A stretch of DNA of 64,000 nucleotides from Prorocentrum cordatum (taxonomy: Eukaryota > Sar > Dinophyceae > Prorocentrales > Prorocentraceae). Positions 20,836 through 31,557 of the stretch are shown here, piece by piece. Where the stretch lies: positions 1 through 64,000 of the forward strand of contig CAUYUJ010004971.1 in the NCBI GenBank assembly GCA_963575745.1, given 5' to 3'. Numbering within the stretch: the first letter of the stretch is position 1; every line of letters starts with the position of its first letter. The notes under the pieces were generated by a model. That model saw only the letters and a program-made list of their open reading frames with translations, had not been told where the DNA came from and did no database searches. Made by a program: the position numbers and the translations under genes.

Positions 20836-22447
20836 GATGGCGAGGTCTCGCTTAGGTCCCCGCGATGCCTCAGTCCGCAGGACCCAACAGCAGCCCTCGA
20901 AAGTGGCGACCGTTTCGCAGATCGCAGCCCCCCAGGGACGGCGAGGTCTACCTCAGATCTCCGCGGTGCCTCAGTCCGCAGGACCCACCAGCAGCCCTCG
21001 AAAGTGGCGACAGTGTCGCAGATCGCAGCCCCCCAAGCACTGCCAGGTCTACCTCAGATCCCCGCGGTGCCCCACTCCGCTGGACCCACCAGCAGCCCTC
21101 GAAAGTGGCGACACTGTCGCAGATCGCAGCCCCCCAAGGACGGCGAGGTCTACCTCAAATCCCCGCGGTGCCTCACTCCGCTGGACCCACCAGCAGCCTT
21201 CGAAAGTGGCGACGGTGTCGCAGATCGCAGCCCCCCAGGCACGGCGAGGTCTACCTCAGATCCCCGCGGTGCCTCAGTCCGCAGGACCCACCAGCAGCCC
21301 TCGAAAGTGGCGACCGTTTCGCAGATCGCAGCCCCGAAAGGACGGCGAGGTCTACCTCAGATCCCCGCGGTGTCTCAGTCCGCAGGACCCACCAGCAGTC
21401 CTCGAAAGTGGCAACAGTGTCGCAGATCGCAGCCCCGCCAGGGACGGCGAAGTCTACCTCAGATCCCCGCGGTGCCCCACTCCGCTGGACCCACCAGCAG
21501 CCCTCGAAAGTGGCGACAGTGTCGCAGATCGCAGCCCCCCAAGGACGGCGAGGTCTACCTCAGATCCCCGCGGTGCCTCACTCCGCTGGACCCACCAGCA
21601 GCCTGCGAAAGTGGCGACGGTGTCGCAGATCGCAGCCCCCCAAGGACGGCGAGGTCTACCTCAGATCCCCGCGGTGCCTCACTCCGCTGGACCCACCAGC
21701 AGCCCTCGAAAGTGGCGACAGTGTCGCAGATCGCAGCCCCCCAAGGACGGCGAGGTCTACCTCAGATCCCCGCGGTGCCTCACTCCGCTGGACCCACCAG
21801 CAGCCTGCGAAAGTGGCGACGGTGTCGCAGATCGCAGCCCCCCAAGGACGGCGAGGTCTACCTCAGATCCCTGCGGTGCCTCAGTCCGCAGGACCCACCA
21901 GCATCCCTCGAACGTGGCGACGGTTTCGCAGATCGCAGCCCCCAAAGGACGGCGAGGTCTACACCAGATCCCCGCGGTGCCTCACTCCGCAGGGCCCACC
22001 AGCAGCCTGCGAAAGTGGCGACAGTGTCGCAGATCGCAGCCCCCCAAGGACTGCGAGGTCTACCTCAAATCCCCGCGGTGCCTCACTCCGCTGGACCCAC
22101 CAGCAGTCCCCGAAAGTGGCGACAATGTCGCAGATCGCAGCCCCCCAAGGACGGCGAAGTCTACCGCAGATCCCCGCGGCCAGCAGCCCTCGAAAGTGAT
22201 AATTAACAGTCTCGCAGATCGCAGCCCCGAAAGGACGGCGAGGTCTACCTCAGATCCCCGCGGTGCCTCACTCCTCTGGACCCACCAGCAGCCTTCGAAA
22301 GTGGCGATGGTGTCGCAGATCGCAGCCCCCCAGGCACGGCGAGGTCTACCTCAGATCCCCGCGGTGCCTCATTCCGCTGGATCCACCAGCAGCCCTCGGA
22401 AGTGGCGACAGTTTCGCAGATCGCAGCCCCCCAGGGATGGCGAGGTC
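20836..22447. repeat. 101-bp minisatellite, about 16 copies
   Basis: GATCGCAGCCCC recurs at 20920, 21021, 21122, 21223 and 21324, a strict 101-bp period, and continues to about 22440. One copy near 22180-22200 carries a deletion plus TAATTAACA. The unit lacks stop codons in all three plus frames. Since 101 is not a multiple of 3, three long overlapping plus-strand frames (400-655 codons) arise in which each reading cycles through the same three peptides. Confidence 0.95.
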
Positions 22448-22477
22448 CGAACACAGCAAGAGGAAACAAGAGGGGAG

Positions 22478-22650
22478 CGGGAGGCGGGAAGCGGGAGGAG
22501 GAGGAGGACTGGAGACCGCAGTGCTCTACTCAAAACGAATACCCAACCAAAGAGGGTTGGGACAACGCAAGACGGGAGGCGGGAGGAGGAGGAGGACTGG
22601 AGACCGCAGTGCTCTATTCAAAACGAATACCCAACCAAGGAGGGTTGGGA
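22478..22650. repeat. 88-bp tandem duplication
   Basis: Two copies of a unit containing GGAGGACTGGAGACCGCAGT (22503 and 22591). It directly follows the minisatellite. 22651-23474 is unique, mixed-composition sequence with no recognised gene. Confidence 0.85.
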
Positions 22651-23474
22651 AACACAACAGAGCAGAATTGCAGCAATCAGCACCATCCAGCGCCGAGCGG
22701 TGAAGAAGGAGCAGAGCCGAACGAAAGTGGATGATAGAAGCTATTGGCACAACAAGGCAGGGGATCTAGTGCAGTCCAAATGGGAGCACGGTTGGGCAGA
22801 ATAGGTGGCGTGATCAGAGGAAAGCGCAGTTGAACACAACGGCGACGACAACAGCATAGCATAGCAGAACTCACGTGCACCCAATTGCTCCGCTCCCTAC
22901 GGAATGGTACGCGGCCAAATGCAGAACGCCGTTTTGGTATTACAGGCGTAAGGATCACACCAACTTGCTCCCCACGTTATCTTCGTTACCGTACACATTG
23001 CGGGAGTAGTGCCCCAATAGATCTCGCGTTTCCTAGCGAGGGTTTTTTTCTGACCCAAGGTCACACGCAAAACGTATTAGCAACGCCACGCCCCACTCGC
23101 AAGAAAATGGAACAGCCCGTGCTGCAACAGCACCGCAGCGGGTTCGGGCCCGCTTGGCCCCGCGGTCGGAGAGGTCGGGAGCCTTCAAGAGAGCACGGCC
23201 ATCGATTGGGCGAAGCGGCTGAAGAAGTCAAAAGCCTTCCTGATCTCCACCGGGTGGCCTTGTTGCGCCTCAACGGCCGCCTTGGGGACGGAATGGGGTT
23301 CGGCCCCTACTCAGCCCCTGCTCGCGCAAACAAGCAGCAGCCCAGATATTCTCGCATCTGCTGGGCCGACGACGCATAAAGAATGGCAGCCCACTCGCGG
23401 GGAGCTGCAACCGATTGCAAAGCGGCGGGCCTCCGATTGCAATTGTCGTATATATCGATTCTGCGATTATAGCT

Positions 23475-23804
23475 TAGGTCGGGCATGTCCTCCTACAGGC
23501 GGATTTTGGACAAACCAAATTCAACACTTTCACCACCTACTTTTGATATAAAAGCCCAAACGTGGTCCCCAGACTATGTTTAACTATTTTTGAATACAGT
23601 TGGGGCGTTGACCTAAGGAACCCCAAATAAGGAACGAGGCCCCTTTCTTCCATAAGTTACGCTTCGATGTTCCATCAAAAACCAAAGGCAGACCAAAGGC
23701 GAACTGTAGAACAACTAAGGAACACTGAGCCCCTCCCAAACAAAAAGGGTTCCTCCTTCAGCGCCCCGACTGTCTTCCTCATGTAGAGGAGCAGGCCCGA
23801 CTTA
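23475..23804 (+). mobile_element. TIR element family A, copy 4, split by a nested B element
   Basis: Left part 23475-23596 (TAGGTCGGGCATGTCCTCCT ... GACTATGTTTAACTATTTTT) and right part 23773-23804 (ATGTAGAGGAGCAGGCCCGA then CTTA) would join into a normal family A element without the insert. Confidence 0.8.
23597..23772. mobile_element. TIR element family B, copy 1 (nested in A)
   Basis: 176 bp. Terminal repeats CAGTTGGGGCGTTGACCTAA and the reverse complement of CAGCGCCCCGACTG. The interior has AAGGAACGAGGCCCCTTT and CCTCCCAAACAAAAAGGG. Confidence 0.85.
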
Positions 23805-23939
23805 AGATTGTGCGCTTTCAAAGGTCGGCACGGGCCGCCTCGCGGACAGGAGAGGAAGGAAGAGGCGAGAGGGCGACGGCCTAGAGGCGGGGCGGCGCGG
23901 CGCCGCCTGGGAGGGGAAGGAGGTAGGTAAGGGGAGGAA

Positions 23940-24112
23940 GAGGCCCGAAGAGGAAGAGGAGGAGGAGGCGAGAAGAGGAGGAGGAGGAGGGAGGAGGAGG
24001 AAGAGGAGAAATAGGAGGAGGAGGAGGAGGAGGAGGAGGAGGAGGAGGAGGAGGAGGAGGAGGAGGAGGAGGAGGAGGAGGAGGAGGGGAGGAGGAGGAG
24101 GAGGAGCACGCG
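23940..24112. repeat. (GGA)n tract
   Basis: Long run of GGA triplets with one AAATA interruption at about 24010. Confidence 0.95.
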
Positions 24113-24254
24113 AGAGGAGCAGGCGGGCTGGCAACGGCCTTGGAAGGGCTGGCGACATGGTAGACAAGAGGTGCCGCGGCGGCAACTTTGGCGGGATGGT
24201 CCCGAGGCAGCTGGGCGCCCCTCCCCAGCGGAGGAGAGGCCGCGCCGCGGCGGC

Positions 24255-24416
24255 CTCGAGGGACCCCCGACCTCCCGACCACCCCCCCGGGACCGGCATT
24301 TCATCCCGATCTGTTCTTTGACGGGCCCGAGGCCCGGCGAGGGCCCCGAGAGACAGAAATCTGCAACAAAAACTCCGTCTCGACTTTTGCCGAGGCGCCC
24401 CACGTCTGGATCCCGA
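24255..24416 (+). mobile_element. TIR element family D, copy
   Basis: Core CCCGACCTCCCGACC, GGGACCGGCATTTCATCCCG, then CCGTCTCGACTTTTGCCGAG and CACGTCTGGATCC. The left terminus is eroded. 24417-25220 is GC-rich sequence without a recognised gene. Confidence 0.65.
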
Positions 24417-25224
24417 GGGGTGCCCGCCCCCCACCGCGCGAGAGCGCGGAGGATCTCGGAGGCGGCGGCGGCGGCGGCGGCGCGGCGGCAGCCGCCCCGA
24501 CGGGGCGCAGAGGGGGCACCCGCCCCCCAGGCGAGGAGGCGCGGCGGACGGCCGCCGGCGAGGCCGGGCGACCGCGGGCGGGCACGCCCGGCCAGCAGGG
24601 GCAGTCCGCCGAGGCGCAGGGGCGCACGAGGGGGAGTTGTGCTGACGGGGCCAGGGGGCGCAGTCTGACTAACTTAGTAGCCAACGGCCTCGCGCCGAGG
24701 GGCACGATGAAAGCGGGCGACGGGCACCTCCCAGGAGGGGGGCGAGGGAACAACAAGGGGGACTGAGTGCCTCCGTCGGGGAAAAAGGTACCCATCCCAC
24801 TGAGGGAAAGGCGCCCCGAGGGTACTTCTGTCTCGGGGACAAGCGGATGAGACGAGACAGCTGGGAGCAACAAGCCTCGCTACCTACCGCCAGTTTTCCA
24901 TGCCGCACCCGCCACTCAGGGCTCAGATCACGACACCCCCAGTGCCGCCCCAAGCCAGCCGAGAGACGCCGCTCCCCCCGCTTACTCCCGCCCCCCCGCA
25001 CGCGCTGGGCGGGGCACCCTAGCCGTGGGGATCCCCCGATGAGCCGCCCGCAAGCGACCCGCGTCGCCGCCCGATCCCTGGCGGGGTACCAGGTGGGCCA
25101 CCGCAAGGGGGACGCAACGTGACGACGAGAATGCAATTTTCTCCCACCCTGGCAATGGCGACGATCGGGCTGAAAATTCGCTTGATCTGCTGGGACGCCC
25201 GAGGGCACCCAGTGGCACAGGTGC

Positions 25225-25850
25225 TGGCGCACGAGGAGGAGGAAGAGGAGGAGGAGCAGGAGGAAGAGGAGGGGGAAGGGCAGGAGGAGGAGGAGGAGAA
25301 GAGGAGGAGGAGGAGGAGGAGGAGGAAGAGGAGGAGACGGAGAAGGAGAAAAAACAGGAAGAGGAGGAGGAGGAGGAGGAGGAGGAGGAGGAGGCGAGGA
25401 GGAGGAGGACGGAGCAGGACCAGGAGGAGAAGGAATGAGGAGAAGGGAGGAGGAGGAGGAGTTGAAGGGGAGAGGGGGAGGAGGGAGGAGGAAGTGTGCG
25501 GAGGAGGAGGAGGAGAGGAGGAGTGAGGAGGAGGAGGAGGAGGAGGAGCAGGAGGAGGAGTGAGGAGAAAGAGGAGGAGGGGGGGAGGAGAAGACGATGA
25601 CATCAGGTTGACGTGACCGCCTGTCCACATGCGCGGAGGAGGAGAGGAGAAGGAGGAGAGGAGGAGGAGAGGAGGAGAAGGAGGAGGAGGAGGAGAAAAA
25701 CTAGGAAAGAGGAGGAGGGAATAGGAGGAGGAGAGGAGGAGGAGGAGCAGGAGGAGGAGGAGGAGGAGGAAGAGGAGGACGACAAGGAGAAGGAGGAGGA
25801 GGAGGAGGGTAGAGGGAAGGGAAGGAGGAGGAAGGGACCGGAGGAGGAGG
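25225..25850. repeat. (GGA)n tract, about 625 bp
   Basis: Two GGA blocks separated by about 50 bp of unique sequence at 25595-25640. Confidence 0.95.
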
Positions 25851-25984
25851 GCCAGCAGCACGGAGAGGGTGTGAGCATAGCCGCCCGCGGCAGGGCCCAG
25901 TAGTGGCCAGGAGCTCGCCGCCGAGGCATCGGCGATGTGAGGGCAGCTGGTGCAAAGGACCAAAGGAACAAGTGAACCAGCCAC

Positions 25985-26125
25985 TCTCCTCCTCTCCCCT
26001 CCTCTCCTCCTCCTCCTCCTCCTCCTCCTCCTCCTCCTCTCCTCCCCCCCTCCTCCTCCTTCCCTCGACCTCCCTCCTCCTTCCTCCTCCTCTTCCTCTC
26101 CGCCTCCTCCTCCTTCCTCCCGCTG
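25985..26125. repeat. (TCC)n tract
   Basis: CTC triplets of opposite strand sense to the adjacent GGA tract. 26126-26690 is mixed C-rich sequence without a recognised gene. Confidence 0.9.
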
Positions 26126-26694
26126 GCCGAGAGCAGGCTGCGCGAGTACGATCGCTCCGCCCGACCCCCTCTGCGGCGTTAGGCCCCTAGGGGGCAAAGC
26201 CCCAAGGCGACAGGTTGGGCCCAGCGGCGCCTCCAGCGCGGCAGCAGCCTGGGGGGGGGCAGGGCGAAGCGGGAGGGGCGCTTACCTTCCTGCTACCTTC
26301 CTCCTCTTCCTCCATTGTCAATCCTCCTCCTCCTCCTCCGTCTCAGAATACGCCGCTTGATCCTACAACTCCTTAGCAGCCTAACTGCCGAGCCCTCCGT
26401 ACTCTAGAGCCCCCTGTAGCCATCCTCCCGCACGCCCACTCAGACTAACGCAACGCAGTACCGCAGCAAACTCCTCTCCTCATCCTCAGCCTCCCCTAAT
26501 CTCCAGCAGCCTCCTCCTCCCCCGCCCACTAACAATACGACCTCATGAGCCGCCTCCTCCTCCTCCCCTCCTCCTCAGTACATCCTCCGCACGCCACAAA
26601 TCATCTCACCTCCTCCTATTTCAAGAACCCCGCCTCATCTCAGCTCCTCCTCCTCCTCCTCGTCATCCTCTCACCTTCTCATCATCCTCATCAC

Positions 26695-27050
26695 CCTCGT
26701 ATTGTTAATCGTCTTACTATTGGTACCAATACTATCATTATTATTATTGTTTATGTTCGCCGTAATAGTAATACTGTCAGTCATATCGCTGGTTATGCTA
26801 TCATTACTTTTAAACGTAGCATGCGTATTAGGACTATTATAGTAGTCGTATGGTGTGTTCTTACTCGTGTTTCGATTATTCGTGCTTGTATCAATTTTCT
26901 CTTTTAGACGATTAGTGCTCGTCCTCGTAGTATTATTATTATTATGTATCGTAGACTTGGTAGTATGTTTCTTCGTAAAATTACTATTCTTTGTTACATT
27001 AATGTTCCTGCTGATATGATTCACCGGACGCATCGTACGGAAGCGGGGCC
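26695..27050. other. AT-rich island with triplet texture
   Basis: About 355 bp of markedly AT-rich sequence (many ATT, GTA, ATA and TCG triplets) inside GC-rich DNA. The plus frame is open across part of it but has only Ile/Val/Thr/Arg-rich content and no motif. Possibly a decayed (ATT)n/(GTA)n microsatellite. Confidence 0.5.
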
Positions 27051-27136
27051 CGCCGCTCCTCCACACGCCTGAATCCGTACCTGCGCTTCGTGAGCAAGGA
27101 CTGGCCGTCCCGGCATTCCTATGGGCCTACCACGAC

Positions 27137-27320
27137 CCCAGAGATCCGATGCCGTGATTTTTTCAATACGGGGTTCCGGGCAGTCTCGACCCATTCCCCT
27201 GGACCGGTTTTTCGTCCTGAGTCGTTGTTTTACGGTCCCAGGGCCCGGCGAGGGCCCCCAGAGGCCAAAAATAGCAAAAAACATCCGTCTTGATTTTTTC
27301 AGTGCGTTCGATCTCTGGGA
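27137..27320. mobile_element. TIR element family D, near-complete copy
   Basis: CCCAGAGATCCGATGCCGTG at the left and TTCGATCTCTGGGA at the right are inverted repeats. Core CTGGACCGGTTTTTCGTCCT and GGCCCGGCGAGGGCCCC. 184 bp. Confidence 0.8.
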
Positions 27321-27374
27321 ACACGACGCCGCGGACGACGGCGACGCCGACGACGACGCCGCCGGCGGCGGCCG

Positions 27375-27545
27375 CACCCCTCCTCCTCCTCCTCCTCCTC
27401 CTCCTCCTCCTCCTTCTGCTGCTCTTCCTCCTCCTCCTCCTCCTCCTCCTCCTCCTCATCCTCCTCATCTCCTCCTCCTCCTCGCCTCCTCCTCCTCTCT
27501 CCTCATCTCCTCCTCTTCTTCCTCCTCCCCTACTCTCCTCCTCCC
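27375..27545. repeat. (TCC)n tract
   Basis: CTC triplets, followed after a 100-bp GC-rich stretch by (GGA)n of opposite sense. Confidence 0.9.
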
Positions 27546-27644
27546 CCGGGCACGCCGGCCGCGCCTCCCGCAAGGGCCTCGCCGCCTCCGCGGCGAGCTG
27601 CGCGTGGGGCCGCCTGCGCGCGCGGGTTGCGCGGGAGCGCCCTG

Positions 27645-27790
27645 AGAAGGAGGAGGCGGAGGAGGAGGAGGAGGAGAGGAGAGGGAGTAGAAGGAGGAGG
27701 AGGGAGGAGGGAGGAGGGAGGAGGAGGAGGGAGGAGGAGGGAGGAGGGAGGAGGGAGGAGGGAGGAGGAGGAGGGAGGGGGGGGGGGCGG
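27645..27790. repeat. (GGA)n tract
   Basis: GGA/GGAGGGA units ending in a G10 run at about 27776-27786. 27791-27970 is unique. Confidence 0.9.
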
Positions 27791-27970
27791 CGCTGCGCCC
27801 TGCGCGGGGCGCCTGCGAGATCGCCTCCGATAGAATCTCGTCGCAGGGGTTCCCAGTCGGTTTCCCAGCGTGGCGCTGCTCAGTGGGAGCCCTCTGCAGC
27901 GGGCCTCCACTTGGACTTCTACTGCAGCGCCTTCCAATGGGAGCCCTTTTGTGGGGGCGCTTGGGAGGGC

Positions 27971-28074
27971 GATACGGTAGGGGCTCGGCCACGAGAAACC
28001 TCCCACCAGAAAACCACCCCGTGGCCCCAGGACGCCCATGGTTCTTCGGTGTTGGAACGTCACGCATCCCACAG
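27971..28074 (+). mobile_element. TIR element family C, 5' part
   Basis: GATACGGTAGGGG, GAGAAACCTCCCACCAGAA and CCAGGACGCCCATGG match family C. The copy stops at the left end of an L element. Confidence 0.6.
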
Positions 28075-28280
28075 TAGATGGGGTCGGAGGATCGCGCCGC
28101 ATCGCCGATACATCGGCGATGCATTGGCAATGCGTCGGCGATGCACCAGAGATGCATTGTCGACGTCGGCGGTGCATCGGCGACGTCGACGTGAAGCAAA
28201 CCGGCCTGCACATCGAGCCGCATCGGCGGCATCGGCGATGCGGCGCGATCCTCCGTCCCCATCTACTCCGACCCCATCTA
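28075..28280. mobile_element. TIR element family L, copy 2 (complete)
   Basis: TAGATGGGGTCGG at the left and CCGACCCCATCTA at the right are perfect inverted repeats. Next to them GGATCGCGCCGCATCGCCGA pairs with GCGATGCGGCGCGATCC. The interior is a chain of CATCGGCGATGC units. 206 bp. Confidence 0.85.
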
Positions 28281-28299
28281 GGAGGCCTAGAACCTCCGC

Positions 28300-28895
28300 C
28301 CGAGGCGACGGCACTGGCGGCGGCGACGGGGGCGGGGCAGCATCTGCTCGACCCGGGGCACGGCAGCGGCGCCCACGCCGACGGCGCCGCCGACGGCGCC
28401 GACGGCGCAGGCGGCGGCGGCGCCGGGGAGGACGCCGGCGGCGACCACGGCGGCGACGTCGGCCGCGACGGCGGCGACGGCCGCGGCGGCTGCGGCAGCG
28501 GCCGCGGCGGCGGCGGCGCGTCGGGCGGCCGCCTCGGCGCTCTCGGAGCCCCTCCGCGACAGGAAGCCGCGGAGGTCCGCCACCCGCCCGCGGAGGGCGG
28601 CCAGGAACTGGGCCTCGCCGCCCTCGGGGGCCTCCTGCGGCCCAAGAAAGGCGGCGGCCCCCCCGGGGCGCACGCCGCCGCCGTCGGCGCGGTCGGCACG
28701 GTCGTCGCCGCCGCCGTCGCCGCTGCGGTCGTCGTCGCTGCTGCCGCGGTCGTGGTCGTGGCCCTCGGTCTCCCCGTCGTCGTCGTGGCCGTCGTCGCCG
28801 TCGGCGCCGCCGTGGCTGTCGCCGCCGGCGTCGAAGCGGAGGTCGTCGAGGCAGCCGTGGTCGTGGTCGCGGCCGTGGTCGCCTTGGCCTGAATT
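28300..28895. repeat. GCC/GGC/GTC low-complexity block
   Basis: About 600 bp of GGCGGC, GCCGCC and GTCGTC. The segment 28530-28670 reads on the minus strand as EAQFLAALRGRVADLRGFLS, more protein-like than its surroundings, but no homology is recognised. Confidence 0.7.
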
Positions 28896-28984
28896 AGCAT
28901 CCCCTGGAGGTCTTCAGAGATCCCCGCGGCCTCTGGAAGCCCGCACGAAGCGGCCGAGGGTGAAATCGTCCCAGCACCTCGGGT

Positions 28985-29125
28985 ACTAGACCCCACGAGT
29001 CATGAAACAGAAGCCACGAAGCATCGGGTGGCTTTTTGGCAATGTTCGGACTCCAGGGGCCTCGCAGGGCCCCCGGACCGTCAAAGAAACGACTCGGGAC
29101 GACAAGCTGGCCCCTGGGAAGTGGG
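28985..29125 (-). mobile_element. TIR element family D, partial copy
   Basis: Contains the reverse-sense family core GGACCGTCAAAGAAACGACT and AAGCTGGCCCCTGGGAAG. The ends are lost. 29126-29750 holds only another D-like fragment at about 29675-29745. Confidence 0.5.
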
Positions 29126-29753
29126 TTGAGACCTAGGAGGGCCCACGGCGTGAAGGAACCACGATGTCCCAAATCTGGAGAGGCAGCTGCTGAGAAATGA
29201 TTTAAGAGAGCGATGAAAGGCGATTAGGCCTGGCCAACGAGCGATGAAGCTGGACTGGGCCAGATCCGGCCCAGGATAAGGCCGAATAGGGCGGGACGGA
29301 TGCCAGATTGAGCGGGATCGAGCTGGATTAAGACGGCCTTCGACCAAGGGTGTGTTAGCGCCGATTCAGAATCCAACTCTCAGGAGTTGCAACCACGACC
29401 GACCACATGCACAGCTGCCGAAATCCTGGCTCCATGGGGAACGGTGGGTGTGGGATACTCTCACACCCTCAGGGGCGGATGTCGATCCATGCCCACCGCT
29501 CCTCGAGAAGTCCTCGAGGCCCGGGGCACGACTCGTAACCCGTCCCTCCCAGGAGGAGGAAGAAGAAGAGCGGAATGACTATGCACTGCCGGAGGTCCGC
29601 GCGGATCTCGGAGCATGGCTGTCCTTGCCGCAATTTCTCCCTCTGCTCCCCAGACCTCTGAGTTCTTACTGTTTCCCAATGCAGAGAGTCCCCAGACCTG
29701 TGGACCACCTCGCTTCCTGGCGGTCCCGAGGCCCGGCCAGGGCCATTCTTTCG

Positions 29754-29937
29754 ATACAGTGACGGCTAGCCCGCAAGAAACCTCCCACAAGAAGCCCAAC
29801 CCTGAGAACCCAGGACGTCCATGGATTTTTGGTGTGGGAGCGTCAAGCCCTCCATCGCAAAACCATCGACACCCAAGAAACCTAAGGGCCCCCTGTAGGC
29901 AAGCAGGGTGCTTTTTGGCGTGGGTCTCCACCTGTAC
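29754..29937 (+). mobile_element. TIR element family C, copy 2
   Basis: Starts ATACAGTG. Holds GAAACCTCCCACAAGAAGCC, CCATGGATTTTTGGTGTGGG and GGCAAGCAGGGTGCTTTTTG. 184 bp. Confidence 0.7.
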
Positions 29938-30046
29938 GGGGCCCCCGGAGCCTTGGACCGCTTCGTGCTCCGGCGGCCCCGAGGCCCAGCCAGGGCCCCC
30001 CTGACTCCGAAAGCGAAGAGGAGCCTCCGCCCTGTGCTTTTGCTCG

Positions 30047-30227
30047 ATACAGTGGGGGCACATGCCAAGAACCACCCTGCTTGCCTCCAGGGCGCCCTGG
30101 GTTTCCTGAGTTCCGATGGGTCTGCCGAGGAAGGCGCGACGCTCCCACACCAAAAATCCATGGACGTCCTGGGGTCCCAGGAATGGACTTCCTGTAGAAG
30201 GAATCTTGTGGTCGGGCCCCTACTGTA
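30047..30227 (-). mobile_element. TIR element family C, copy 3 (inverted)
   Basis: Reverse-complement copy of 29754-29937 with ATACAGTGGGGGC and the inverted CCCCTACTGTA at its ends. C2 and C3 form a pair in opposite orientation 110 bp apart. Confidence 0.75.
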
Positions 30228-30237
30228 CATCCGCCCG

Positions 30238-30432
30238 TGTCTTCTCCTCCTCCTCCTCCTCCTCAACATCCCTCCTCCTCCCTCCTCTTCCTCCTCCTCC
30301 TCCTCCTCCTCCTCCCTCCCTCCCTCCTCCTCCTCCTCCTCCCCCTTCTCCTCCTCCTCCTCCTCTCCCCTCCTCCTCCTCATCTTTCCTCCTCCTCCTC
30401 CCTTCCTCCCCTTCCTCCTCCTCCTCTTGCAG
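30238..30432. repeat. (TCC)n tract
   Basis: CTC triplets starting right after the family C copy. 30433-30546 is unique. Confidence 0.95.
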
Positions 30433-30546
30433 CCGGCGCAATCGTGCTTGCCATCAGCCTGGCCCGCTCGAGCGCGCATGCGGAGCGCCTCTGCCGCGCG
30501 GCGCCGGACGAGGCTGGCTCCGTGCGCTGGAGGTCGGAGCGTTCGT

Positions 30547-30741
30547 CCCCAGAGATCCAGCGCATTAAAAAAATCAAGACGGAGGTGTTTCGCAAATTTT
30601 GGCCTCTCGGGGCCCTCGCTGGGCCTCGGGACCGTCAACAAAACGACTCAAACGACTCAAGACGAAAAGCCGGTCCCCGGGAAAAGGGTCGAGACTTCTG
30701 GGGACCCCGTGTTGAAAAAATCACGACGTCGGATCTCCGGG
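30547..30741 (-). mobile_element. TIR element family D, near-complete copy
   Basis: CCCAGAGATCCAGCGCATT at the left and GTCGGATCTCCGGG at the right. Inverted core AAAGCCGGTCCCCGGGAAAA; ACGACTCAA is duplicated internally. 195 bp. Confidence 0.75.
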
Positions 30742-30870
30742 TCCCGACATAGCGTCGACGTGTTTGGTCCATGCGCGGCCCCGGAGGTCCCGACGGTATT
30801 CTCGGGGATAGTTCTTTTTCGTCCAAGAACAATTCTGCCCTCGTCGCTCCAGGGATTTAGCAGTAGTTTC

Positions 30871-31025
30871 AGGTCGGGCGTGTCCTCCTACAGGCGGATC
30901 TTGGACGAGAAGTGAATACTAGTCAACAAGCTCAAGCCTAGTCAAACATACATGTAAATTCGTCCCCAAACTATTATTTCACTATTTTTGAAGACTCCTC
31001 CTGCAGAGGGACACGCCTGACCTAA
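30871..31025 (+). mobile_element. TIR element family A, copy 5
   Basis: AGGTCGGGCGTGTCCTCCTA at the left; CTGCAGAGGGACACGCCTGA then CCTAA at the right. 155 bp, AT-rich interior. Confidence 0.85.
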
Positions 31026-31382
31026 CAACAGCAAAATCGGGAGCGGCCAAAAGGGGGTGTCCAAGAGGGGCGGGTGCAAATCATGACCGGCGGCATGTGC
31101 GCGGCCCAGCGGGGGGGCCTGGGAAGCAATGAAAGAAGAAGAGGCGCCATGAAATCTGAGGAAACATCATGGCTCGCGCCATGAAATCAGAGGAAAAATC
31201 ATGGCCCGCGCCGTGAAATCCACCCCCCCCTAGTCATCACCCCCCTCTTTTCTGCCCCCGACAAGCGAGGACCGCAGAAAAGAACCCCACAGGGGAGACC
31301 CGGTGCCCGAGGACGCAGGTCTGGCAGCCGCTTCGCCTGAGACTTCCTCACGCTCTACTCGAGACTCGTGCCCTCGCAGACA

Positions 31383-31557
31383 CAGTCGAGGCGTTGACCT
31401 AAGGAACCCCAAATAAGGAACGAGGCCCCTTTTTGCGTAAGTTCAACCTTGATTTCCCATGGAAAACCTCAGGAAAACCCGAGGCAAACTGTTAAACAAT
31501 CAAGGAACACCGAGCCCCTCCCCAAAGAAAAGGGTTCCTTCTTCAGCGCCCCGACTG
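31383..31557. mobile_element. TIR element family B, copy 2
   Basis: 175 bp, CAGTCGAGGCGTTGACCTAA at the left and CAGCGCCCCGACTG at the right. Direct repeats of about 27 bp containing TCGAGACTCGTGC flank it (31356-31382 and 31558-31584). 31026-31355 and 31585-32228 hold no recognised gene. Confidence 0.85.

Noticed and set aside
20836-22447. CRISPR array
   Set aside because: Repeats are 101 bp, contiguous and without unique spacers; the genome is eukaryotic.
20837-22804. 655-codon plus-strand frame and two companion frames of 444 and 400 codons
   Set aside because: They are translations of a 101-bp minisatellite in three phases. No start context, domain or non-repeat extension supports a protein.
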